From Opitutus sp. GAS368 (lineage in GTDB: Bacteria > Verrucomicrobiota > Verrucomicrobiia > Opitutales > Opitutaceae): 64,000 bases of DNA. A program made the translations under genes and the position numbers. The stretch is from assembly GCF_900104925.1 (NCBI RefSeq), contig NZ_LT629735.1, forward strand, positions 528,291 to 592,290, read 5' to 3'. This document shows, in pieces, positions 26,211-33,135 of the stretch (positions are counted from its first letter, which is position 1; each line of letters begins with the position of its first letter). The notes under the pieces were generated by a model. It searched no databases. It was not told where the DNA came from and saw only the letters and a program-made list of their open reading frames with translations.

Positions 26211-26276
26211 CCACGGCGAGGTCGCCGTGGCTCCAGCACGTGAAGAGCTGGAGCGCGGGCGACCTCGCCCGCGTGG
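26211..26276. repeat. Family J triple-hairpin element in the gap between the propeller gene and rnhB
   Basis: Three hairpins lie in a row: CCACGGCGAGGTCGCCGTGG, CTCCAGC-acgtgaa-GAGCTGGAG and GCGGGCGACCTCGCCCGC. An element of the same architecture lies in frame in dnaE (35638-35691). The rest of the 397-bp gap 26001-26397 holds a short CAAGCTTGCTTCGAGTTG stretch but no gene that I can support. Confidence 0.82.
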
Positions 26277-26397
26277 GATTGGGCCAATGCCCCGGGGCCC
26301 TGGTCGCCTTCGGCACCGCCGCAGGCGGGTAAACTTGCCCCGGGAATCTTCACCTTCATCGAGCCAGACTGGCGGCCACCAAGGCGGCCTGCCTCGT

Positions 26398-27156
26398 TCA
26401 GTCAAACAGGATCATCTGGCCCTCGAGGTCGCGCGGCTGGGCGAAGAGCTTGCGCAGGAAGCTGTCGCGGTGCACGGCGCTGCGGCCGAGCCGGAGGATG
26501 GCCTCGCGGTGCTCCTCCGTGCCGTAGCCCTTGTGCTGCGCGAAGCCGTAGCCGGGGTGCAGCTTGTCGAGCTCGTCCATCAGCCGGTCGCGCGTGACCT
26601 TGGCGATGATCGACGCCATCGCAATGCACAGCGAACGGGCGTCGCCGCTGACGATCCCTTGGTGCGGATACGGGAAGCTGCGCAGCGGCAGGCCGTCGAT
26701 CAGGATCGAGCACGACACGGTCGGCCGGAACGCGGCCTTCTCCGCCTCGCTGGCGAAGAGGTCCGGCTCGGTCTTCCGCGCGAAGGCGTCGGGCGGATAG
26801 ATGCCCTCGAGGGCGCGGCGCATCGCGAGCTTGGTGGCGCCAAGGATGTTGACCGTCTCGATTTCGACCACCGTGGCGGCGCCAAAGTTGGCGTGGATCT
26901 GGCCCTGCGCGACCAGTTCCTCGAACTCCGCATACAGCTCGCTGCGCTCGGCGGCGGTCAGCTGCTTGGAATCGTTGACGCGACCGGACTTGCCGACGGC
27001 CCAGCGGCCCTCGAGGAATTCCGGCGACACGAGCACAGCAGCGGCCACGACCGGTCCGGCGAGCGCCCCGCGTCCGGCCTCGTCCACGCCGATCAGCCCG
27101 CCGAAGCCGTAGATCTGCTTCAGGTCGAACCCGCGGAGTTGTCGGCGTTTAGCCAT
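26398..27156 (-). CDS. rnhB: Ribonuclease HII
   Basis: RNase HII cleaves the RNA strand of RNA-DNA hybrids and removes single ribonucleotides from DNA. The active-site motifs are present: GVDEAGRGALAGPVVAAAV, NDSKQLTAAER, the ILIDGLP strand, and SGDARSLCIAMASIIAKVTRD. Length is 252 residues, with a short extra segment in the middle (GIYPPDAFARKTEPDLFASEAEKAAF) that is longer than in E. coli. The last residues (LEGQMILFD) overlap one of the 24-bp direct repeats that flank the propeller gene. It is close to rnhC (27871-28878). Confidence 0.96.
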   Translation of the reverse strand: MAKRRQLRGFDLKQIYGFGGLIGVDEAGRGALAGPVVAAAVLVSPEFLEGRWAVGKSGRVNDSKQLTAAERSELYAEFEELVAQGQIHANFGAATVVEIETVNILGATKLAMRRALEGIYPPDAFARKTEPDLFASEAEKAAFRPTVSCSILIDGLPLRSFPYPHQGIVSGDARSLCIAMASIIAKVTRDRLMDELDKLHPGYGFAQHKGYGTEEHREAILRLGRSAVHRDSFLRKLFAQPRDLEGQMILFD

Positions 27157-27260
27157 GCGATGTTTGTAGGGGCGGACCGCCGGCAGGCAAGCGCAGCCGC
27201 CGGGCCCAAACCCCGCCGCCCGCGGCTGGTCTTTTGCACCCGGCTGGTTTCATTGGTGGC

Positions 27261-27740
27261 ATGGACCTCCTCCAGACCTGGGAACTGCTCAGTTACGTTG
27301 TCACGGTCGTGGCTCTGCCCGCCGCCGTCGTCGCCTTCGTGCTGGAGCAACGCAAGGAACGCCAGAACGAGGAGGAGGAAATCTACCAGCGCCTCTCGGA
27401 CGAATACCGCGAGTTTCTCAAGCTTGTCCTCGACAACGCCGACCTGCACCTGCTCCGCCAGGTCAGCACCGCCCATGACTTCACCGAGGAGCAGAAGGAG
27501 CGCCGGCATGCCATCTTCGGCATCCTCGTCTCGCTGTTCGAGCGCGCCTACCTGCTGGTTTACGAGCCGAAGATGGACAAGCAGACGCGCCGCATGTGGC
27601 GATCGTGGGAGGACTACATGCGCGAATGGGTGCGGCGCCCGGATTTCCGCGACGCCCTCAAGATCCATCTCGAAGGCGAGGACGAGGAGTTCACGGACTA
27701 CATCACCAGGCTCGTCAATGAGGAACAGAAGGCGTTGTGA
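27261..27740 (+). CDS. Small membrane-anchored helical protein of unknown function
   Basis: The protein has 159 residues. An N-terminal hydrophobic helix (about 8-28, LLSYVVTVVALPAAVVAFVLE) is followed by a charged, mostly helical domain (RKERQNEEEEIYQRLSDEYREFLKLVLDNADL ... MDKQTRRMWRSWEDYMREWVRRPDF). The layout equals that of the protein at 19436-19933. No catalytic motif is visible. The gene lies between rnhB and rnhC on the opposite strand. The ATG at 27261 puts the hydrophobic segment at the N-terminus; an upstream in-frame start at 27234 is possible. Confidence 0.7.
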   Translation: MDLLQTWELLSYVVTVVALPAAVVAFVLEQRKERQNEEEEIYQRLSDEYREFLKLVLDNADLHLLRQVSTAHDFTEEQKERRHAIFGILVSLFERAYLLVYEPKMDKQTRRMWRSWEDYMREWVRRPDFRDALKIHLEGEDEEFTDYITRLVNEEQKAL

Positions 27741-27748
27741 AAGCACCG

Positions 27749-27856
27749 ACACACCCCGGTGCTGCGCACCACCCCTCTTGATAGAGGGGACCCAAACGCC
27801 CGGTTACCGGAGATCCCCTCTATGAAGAGGGGTGCCCGACAGGGCGGGGTGTGTTG
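27749..27856. repeat. Family I palindrome (CACCCCTCTTGATAGAGGGGA type)
   Basis: The left arm contains ACACACCCCGG and CACCCCTCTTGATAGAGGGG; the right arm contains CCCCTCTATGAAGAGGGGTG and CGGGGTGTGTT. Each arm holds its own small hairpin, so the whole forms a cloverleaf-like structure in the gap between the small membrane-protein gene and rnhC. Confidence 0.8.
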
Positions 27857-27870
27857 AAGGTCACGCGACC

Positions 27871-28878
27871 TCACCGCTTCCACTCGGTCTTTTCCTTCGG
27901 CACGGGCAGCGGCAGCTCGTTGAGCTTGCCGGCCTCCGAGACGACCTCGTAGCAGGTGCGGAAGTGCAGCTTGGCGAAGCGGCCGAGCGCCTTGGCGCCG
28001 AACCGGTCGATCAGCACCCTCGCCTGGGCCTTGGCCTCCGCGCCGGCACCCTTCTGGAGCTTGTCGCCGAACTCGCGGGACAGGTCGCGCATGAGGCGGA
28101 CAAACTCGGCGCGCGCCACGATCGAGGCCGCGGCGACGACCGGATCCTCCTCGGCCTTGGTGCGCATCGCGAGGTTGAAGCGCTCGAGGCCGAGCTTCTT
28201 GAGCTCGCGCTGGACGAGCGGTTCCTTGGAAAACTGGTCGAGCAGGCCGCGCGGCACCCATTTGCGCTTCAGCGCGGCGTCGAGCGCGTCGGCGTGGTGC
28301 TGCGCGAGCAGCCGGTTGAGGCTGGCGTAGGGCCGGGCCATGACGCGGTTGTATTCCGCCATCGTCATGTAGCGGGTCTCGACCACGACACCCGGCGTGG
28401 TGCGGATGAGCTCGTCGAGCTTGAGGATCTGGGTGTCGACGACGGTCTTGCTGTCGCGCACGCCGGCCGCCTGCCAGGCCAGCACCGCATCCTTGTCGGC
28501 GATGACCGTCGCGGCGACGACCGGGCCGAAGAGGTCGCCCTTGCCGCTTTCGTCGAGGCCGGCGTGGGGCTCATACCAGTCGGGATGAAGCACCTCGTCG
28601 TAGCCCAGCTTGGGGGCGCCGGTGACCTCGGCCTCGATGACGTTCTGCACGAAATCCTCGGTGTCCTTACCGGCCACGACGACCTTGCCGCTGGTGTAGG
28701 CGGTCACGTTGACTTTCGGGCCCTTGAAGGCGAAACGTGCATACGGCACCTCGGCCTCCTCCCAATTCTTGGCGGCGACGGCCGAACGCAGTTTCTCCAT
28801 CTGCGCGTCGTCGAGCTTGATGGTGTAGGAGGTGATCGCCTTGGGCTTCTCGTCGGCGTCGTCGAACCGTTTGGGCAT
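27871..28878 (-). CDS. rnhC: Ribonuclease HIII
   Basis: RNase HIII degrades the RNA of RNA-DNA hybrids. The N-terminal TBP-like substrate-binding domain (about residues 1-90, ITSYTIKLDDAQMEKLRSAVA ... RFAFKGPKVNVTAYTSGKVVVAGKD) distinguishes it from HII. The catalytic domain shows HAGLDESGKGDLFGPVVAATV, RDSKTVVD and EEDPVVAAASIVARAEFV. I chose ATG 28878 (MPKRFDD); the longer frame upstream comes from the AAAAAGGCGC repeat. Having HII and HIII within 1.5 kb is notable. Confidence 0.94.
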   Translation of the reverse strand: MPKRFDDADEKPKAITSYTIKLDDAQMEKLRSAVAAKNWEEAEVPYARFAFKGPKVNVTAYTSGKVVVAGKDTEDFVQNVIEAEVTGAPKLGYDEVLHPDWYEPHAGLDESGKGDLFGPVVAATVIADKDAVLAWQAAGVRDSKTVVDTQILKLDELIRTTPGVVVETRYMTMAEYNRVMARPYASLNRLLAQHHADALDAALKRKWVPRGLLDQFSKEPLVQRELKKLGLERFNLAMRTKAEEDPVVAAASIVARAEFVRLMRDLSREFGDKLQKGAGAEAKAQARVLIDRFGAKALGRFAKLHFRTCYEVVSEAGKLNELPLPVPKEKTEWKR

Positions 28879-28887
28879 GGGAGTAGA

Positions 28888-29356
28888 TGGCCACAAAAAG
28901 GCGCAAAAACACACAAAAAAGTGTTTCCGACTTCTGAACCAAGGCTTTTGAAACCACTAATGGGTTCCACCAAGGGTGAAACCTTAAGTCACCGCTTCGG
29001 CTTATCGCCTTCGCCGTAATTACCGGGGTCTGCTGATCGCAGACTAGGGCGTGTTTGCAAAATCCTCTGATTGTCATCCTGAGCCGGGCGAAGGATCCAG
29101 AGGCACGCGCGAATCCTGCTGGATCCTTCGCGCGGCTCAGGATGACCGGTGGCGAAAGTGACGGATTGAGCGCCAGATTGGGCGGTTAAGGTATTTTGCA
29201 AACACGCCCTAAAAAAGCCGGCGATTAGCCGACCCCAAGTCAATTGTGGTGACGATCAGTCACCACCCACTGCGTAGGATTCATCTCTTGATGAATCCCA
29301 TTAGTTGTTTTCCAACCTGCTGCTCATTTTTGTGTCTCTTCGCGCCTTTTTGTGGC
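28888..29356. repeat. Family F inverted repeats bounding the rnhC-mutY gap
   Basis: GGCCACAAAAAGGCGCAAAA (from 28886) and TCGCGCCTTTTTGTGGC (ending about 29356) form a large inverted repeat enclosing the roughly 470-bp gap. The gap holds the MITE-like element at 29045-29211 and AT-richer DNA, but no gene that I can support. The right arm overlaps the proposed GTG start of mutY. Confidence 0.7.
29045..29211. mobile_element. MITE-like element with 17-bp terminal inverted repeats and TA duplication
   Basis: GGGCGTGTTTGCAAAAT (29047-29063) and its exact complement (29193-29209) are flanked on both sides by TA (29045-29046 and 29210-29211). The interior includes a family C palindrome (29073-29146) and no open frame. 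A short non-autonomous element with a TA duplication fits mobilisation by an IS630/Tc1-like or similar TA-targeting transposase; none is in the window. Confidence 0.82.
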
Positions 29357-30416
29357 TAAACCTGCCGATCTCGTGGCCAATTCCGAAAACCTAATCGCCC
29401 GCCGCGCCGGCTTCCAGACCGCCCTGCACGCCTGGTATCGCGCCCACCACCGGAAGCTGCCGTGGCGCGACACCCCGTCGCTCTACAAGACTGTCGTGTC
29501 AGAGTTCATGCTGCAGCAGACACAGGTGGCGACCGTGCTCCCCTACTTCAACCGCTGGCTGCGCGAATTGCCGGACTTCGTCGCGCTCGCCGCCGCGCCC
29601 GAGACCAAGGTCATGAAACTCTGGGAAGGCCTCGGCTACTATTCCCGCGCCCGCAATCTCCACAAGCTGGCGCAGGCTTACATCGCAGCCCCGGCCAAGC
29701 CGCGCACGCCGGCCGAGTGGCGCGAATTGCCCGGCATCGGCCCCTACACCGCCGCAGCCATCACCAGCATCTCCTTCGGCGAACCCGCTGCGGTCGTCGA
29801 CGGCAATGTCGTCCGCATCCTCGCGCGATTGGTCGGCGAAGGCCGGCTCTTCCGCGACGGCACCGAGGCGGTAAAACATTTCACCCCGCTGGCCGATGCG
29901 CTCGTGATCGGCAGCAATCCGGGCGAGCACAACCAGGCCATGATGGAGCTCGGTGCGACGGTTTGCCTGCGGGCCAACCCGATGTGCCTCGTCTGTCCCG
30001 TGGCCGGATTCTGCGCCGCCCGTGCCGCCGGCACGCCGGATAAATTTCCACGGCTGAAGCCAAAGGTCATTGAACAAAAGGCCGTCGCCCGCGTCTGGTG
30101 CGAGCACCACGGCCGGCTCCTGCTCCGCCTTGGTCACGCCAAGGCGAAGCGCCTCGCCGGCCTGCACGAACTGCCCGAGACCTCCGACCTTGGAATTAAG
30201 CCCGGCGCGAAGTCTCTTCTTGCCGTGAAACGCCGGACGATCACCCGTTTCGCGATCACCGAATCCATCTACGTGGTGAAACCGACCGCCGCACTCCTGA
30301 AACGAATCGCCCGGGACGCCGCGCTCGAGTGGGTGCCGCTGAAGCAGCTCGACCAAGTCACCCTCTCCGGCCCGCACAAACGGTGGATCGGCGATCTGCT
30401 CGACGGACGGGGCTAG
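29352..30416 (+). CDS. mutY: A/G-specific adenine DNA glycosylase
   Basis: MutY removes adenine mispaired with 8-oxoguanine. Present are the catalytic segment WRDTPSLYKTVVSEFMLQQTQVATV, the helix-hairpin-helix LPGIGPYTAAAI with the following VVDGNVVRILAR (catalytic Asp), the iron-sulfur cysteines C-x6-C-x2-C-x5-C in CLRANPMCLVCPVAGFC, and a short NUDIX-like C-terminal domain. No ATG is available; the GTG at 29352 lies in the family F repeat, and a second GTG at 29373 is equally possible. Length is about 354 residues. Confidence 0.94.
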   Translation: MAKPADLVANSENLIARRAGFQTALHAWYRAHHRKLPWRDTPSLYKTVVSEFMLQQTQVATVLPYFNRWLRELPDFVALAAAPETKVMKLWEGLGYYSRARNLHKLAQAYIAAPAKPRTPAEWRELPGIGPYTAAAITSISFGEPAAVVDGNVVRILARLVGEGRLFRDGTEAVKHFTPLADALVIGSNPGEHNQAMMELGATVCLRANPMCLVCPVAGFCAARAAGTPDKFPRLKPKVIEQKAVARVWCEHHGRLLLRLGHAKAKRLAGLHELPETSDLGIKPGAKSLLAVKRRTITRFAITESIYVVKPTAALLKRIARDAALEWVPLKQLDQVTLSGPHKRWIGDLLDGRG

Positions 30417-30441
30417 CGCTTTCGCATTGCGACCCAGCCGA

Positions 30442-31515
30442 TCACCCCGTGGTCGCCCGCAGCAGCGCGTGCTGCCCGGCGGTGTGGAGATTGCGCCAGA
30501 CGCGGTTGATCTCACTGCCCAAGTCGGCGGCGCGCAGGCCGCAAAGCGGGTAGATGGCGTCGACCGACTTCCGGGCGACCACGGCAAGTTGCCGGCTGGC
30601 ATCGCTGACCTGCACCAGACCTTGCGCGGGAATGGTTCCCTCGTCCTGCAGGGCTCGCCAGGATTCGTTGACGGCGGCGAACAGCGCCCGTCGGGTCGCA
30701 TCCAGCCGTCCTTGTGCCGCGACCAACGCAGCGCCGGCCTGTTCCGGCATGAAGTCCGCCGCCAGCTCCAGGAAGCGCAGGGCCAGGCCCGACAGATTCA
30801 CCGCGAGGGTGGCCTCGGCGAGTTGCAGGAAAGGATATTGGTAGACGATGTCCGGCAGCGTGGCGTGGCGGGCCTCGAGGTAGAAGCGGTGCCGGGCCGG
30901 CACCGCGAGCTGTCGCACCGCAAATGCATGGCTGCCGGTGGCCGCCAGACCCATGCTGTTCCAGGTGCGCCGCAGGATCACTTCCTCGCGCGCAAAGACG
31001 AAGGCGGCGACCTGCCGCGCCCCGGTGTCGTCGATCAGCGGCTTGCCGCCACGCGTCAAAAGACAGTTGGCGGTGAAGGCCGTGGCGTGCTCCGCGCCGG
31101 AGGCATACGGCCAGACCCCGTTGACGAGATAGCCATCGCCGATGGCTTCCGCGGTGCCGGCCACGGCTCCGCTGCCGGCCAGGCAGCTTTCCGGGGCCGC
31201 AAACAGCCCGTCGCGGATCGCGGGGTCCACAAAGCCGGCAAACCAGCCAGCCCCACCGCAAAGCGTGACAACCCAGGCCGTGCTGCCGTCCGCCCACGCC
31301 AGCGCCTCCTCAAGTTCCAAGGCCTGCGGCAGCGTCAGGCCCAGCCCGCCCCACGGCGCGGGCACGAACAGCTTGAACCATTTGCGTTCGCGGATGATCT
31401 CCAGCTGCCGATCGTGCAGTTTTTTGGCGGCTTCCGCCGCGGCGGCGTGCGTGCGCAGGACGGCGACGGTTTCGTCGTCGAGGAACGCGGAGGGATGCGC
31501 GAGGTTGCCGCTCAT
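30442..31515 (-). CDS. Acyl-CoA dehydrogenase-fold flavoprotein
   Basis: This 357-residue protein with the acyl-CoA dehydrogenase fold has an N-terminal helical domain (LRTHAAAAEAAKKLHDRQLEIIRERKWFKLFVPAPWGGLGLTLPQALELEEALAWADGSTAWVVTLCGGAGW), a middle beta-domain (VNGVWPYASGAEHATAFTANCLL) and a C-terminal four-helix domain. The A-D-G-S-T-A-W segment and the lack of a clear catalytic Glu resemble the group D flavin monooxygenase-like branch (HsaA/DszC type) rather than beta-oxidation dehydrogenases. No reductase partner is adjacent. The substrate is unknown. It is convergent with mutY. Confidence 0.8.
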   Translation of the reverse strand: MSGNLAHPSAFLDDETVAVLRTHAAAAEAAKKLHDRQLEIIRERKWFKLFVPAPWGGLGLTLPQALELEEALAWADGSTAWVVTLCGGAGWFAGFVDPAIRDGLFAAPESCLAGSGAVAGTAEAIGDGYLVNGVWPYASGAEHATAFTANCLLTRGGKPLIDDTGARQVAAFVFAREEVILRRTWNSMGLAATGSHAFAVRQLAVPARHRFYLEARHATLPDIVYQYPFLQLAEATLAVNLSGLALRFLELAADFMPEQAGAALVAAQGRLDATRRALFAAVNESWRALQDEGTIPAQGLVQVSDASRQLAVVARKSVDAIYPLCGLRAADLGSEINRVWRNLHTAGQHALLRATTG

Positions 31516-31549
31516 GGGGATAAACCGGGGGCAGGAGCCGCGGCCGGCT

Positions 31550-32500
31550 TTACCCGAACCGCGCGGCGACGAGCTGCTCGACGCGCTGCTTGGACGAGAG
31601 CACTTCCTCGGGCGTCAACCGCGGGCTGAGCTCGATGACGAGCGTGTGCCCGGGCCGCCAGAAGCGGCTGACCATCTCGAAATCGATCTTGCCGGAACCG
31701 ATGGCCTGGTGGTCGCGGCCCTCGGCGCTGACATCGTGCAGGTGGAAGCCGATGGCGTTGGGCGCGTTCTTCTCCAGGTGCTCGCGGTGATTGAGCAGGC
31801 ACATCGTCTGCTTGATCTGGGCGTGGCCTGTGTCGTGCCAATAACCGCAGGCGGCGGGCTTGGCCATGATGGTGATCAGGTCGGGATGATCGGCGTCGAG
31901 CGGCAGTTCGTCGAAGGCCTCGCGGTTCTCGAAGCCCAGCAAAATGCCCTTTTGCTCCGCATAGGGCAGCAACTCGGTCAGGCCCTGCTTGGTGTTCTCC
32001 CAGTAGCGCGGCAGGCGGTCCTTCAGCTTGACGAGGGACTTGGCGAGCAGCTTCTGGTAGTCGGCGTCGGCGGACAGGTCGGTGTCGGGGTGCGCGTCGA
32101 CGTAAGCGTCCACCTTGCCCGCCGGGTTGAGCCAGAAGAACTCGACGGCGCCGAGGTGCAGGACGACCTTGCGGGCCTTCACCTGGTGCGCGAAGTCGAT
32201 GGTGCGCTTGCTGTGGCGCATCCACTGGTCGCGCTCGCGGGCGTCGGCCGAGGAACAGGTGTAGAGGTTGGGCGCGGCGTGCATGACGCCGGTGGGCAGC
32301 GGGCAGAAGTTGTGGCAGGAGGCCACCTTGACGACACCCTCCTCCACCGCCTTCAGGATGCCCGGCACCAGCGTGATCCGGATGCCATGGCTCAGCTCGA
32401 CGTATTCGAAGCCCATCCCCGCCATTTCCTGCAGCATCGCATAGCCGTCTTGGTGGCGGTGCGAGCACCAGCAGGTGGAAAGGGCGACAATCGGCTTCAT
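31550..32500 (-). CDS. Xylose-isomerase-like TIM-barrel protein (sugar phosphate isomerase/epimerase family)
   Basis: This 316-residue protein has the AP-endonuclease-2/xylose-isomerase TIM barrel layout: GFEYVELSHGIR, VVLHLGAVEFFW, GILLGFENREAFDELP, CGYWHDTGHAQIK, AIGFHLHDVSAEGRDHQAIGSGKIDF and GHTLVIELSPR. The metal ligands would be the Glu in GFENRE, the Asp/His in WHDTGHAQ, the His in HLHD and the final Glu. Members isomerise or epimerise sugars or hydrolyse related substrates; the specific reaction cannot be told. I chose ATG 32500 (MKPIVALSTCWCSHRHQDGY). Confidence 0.82.
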   Translation of the reverse strand: MKPIVALSTCWCSHRHQDGYAMLQEMAGMGFEYVELSHGIRITLVPGILKAVEEGVVKVASCHNFCPLPTGVMHAAPNLYTCSSADARERDQWMRHSKRTIDFAHQVKARKVVLHLGAVEFFWLNPAGKVDAYVDAHPDTDLSADADYQKLLAKSLVKLKDRLPRYWENTKQGLTELLPYAEQKGILLGFENREAFDELPLDADHPDLITIMAKPAACGYWHDTGHAQIKQTMCLLNHREHLEKNAPNAIGFHLHDVSAEGRDHQAIGSGKIDFEMVSRFWRPGHTLVIELSPRLTPEEVLSSKQRVEQLVAARFG

Positions 32501-32565
32501 ATGGGGGCCATCACTAGGACAGGAGGCGCTTGGTAAATCAAGCCGGGGCAAGGTGGAGCGGATCC

Positions 32566-32624
32566 TGTAGCGGCGCTCTATGAGCGCCGTTTCCGAACGT
32601 CGGCGGTCATAGACCGCCGCTACA
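32566..32624. repeat. Family A dual-hairpin palindrome (GTAGCGGCG subtype)
   Basis: TGTAGCGG and CCGCTACA enclose the hairpins CGGCGCT-ctatg-AGCGCCG and CGGCGGT-catag-ACCGCCG. The same subtype occurs at 40205-40260. Confidence 0.92.
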
Positions 32625-32648
32625 ACGTGGAACGCGGGTCACAAAGCA

Positions 32649-32680
32649 ACCGGCCGGACATCCGAGGACGTCCGGCCGGT
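32649..32680 (-). terminator. Rho-independent-type terminator hairpin after rpsU
   Basis: ACCGGCCGGAC (32649-32659) pairs perfectly with GTCCGGCCGGT (32670-32680). On the rpsU strand the hairpin is followed by TTGCTTTG, a short T-rich stretch. The position, 22 bases beyond the rpsU stop, supports termination. Confidence 0.75.
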
Positions 32681-32702
32681 AATAAAAGAAAAGGCCGTGG
32701 GC

Positions 32703-32900
32703 TTACTCGGCGTAACGGCGGCGCAGCATGGCGGTGAAGGCCATGACCTTGTTCTTGCGGCGCTTGCGCTCCGACGGCTTCTCGGCGTAACGCTTCATGC
32801 GGACATCCTTGATGATGTTCTCGCGCTCGAGCTTCTTCTTCATGCGGCGCAGCGCACGGTCGATCGGCTCATTCTTGCGCATCTTGATCTCAATAGACAT
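32703..32900 (-). CDS. rpsU: Ribosomal protein bS21
   Basis: This 65-residue, very basic small-subunit protein has the family signature KNEPIDRALRRMKKKLERENIIKDVRMKRYAEKPSERKRRKNK. bS21 assists translation initiation on the 30S subunit. The ATG at 32900 (MSIEIKMRKNEPID) gives the usual length; the longer open frame is spurious. The gene is monocistronic, with a hairpin terminator just downstream. Confidence 0.96.
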   Translation of the reverse strand: MSIEIKMRKNEPIDRALRRMKKKLERENIIKDVRMKRYAEKPSERKRRKNKVMAFTAMLRRRYAE

Positions 32901-32977
32901 GGGAAAGGGAGTGGTTGGCGTTGTGGAAAACGAGCAAGAAGCCACCCGCTCCGGCCACCGTCAACAGCAAATTACCC

Positions 32978-33058
32978 TGTAGGGCGGAGTCACCGCACCC
33001 CGCCTCGAACGTGATATCGCGCTCGGCCAGAGGCGGGGTGCGGTGACCCCGCCCTGCA
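32978..33058. repeat. Family A dual-hairpin palindrome
   Basis: TGTAGGGCGG and CCGCCCTGCA enclose two hairpins joined by TCGAACGTGATATCG, nearly the linker of the copy at 24822-24902. The gap 32901-33135 between the divergent rpsU and dnaE otherwise shows nothing distinctive. Confidence 0.88.
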
Positions 33059-33135
33059 AACCTAAACCCCGCAGGTGAATAACCTTACGCTTTCCGGCTT
33101 GCGAGGGCCTTGGCACCGGCATCCCATCACCTCCC

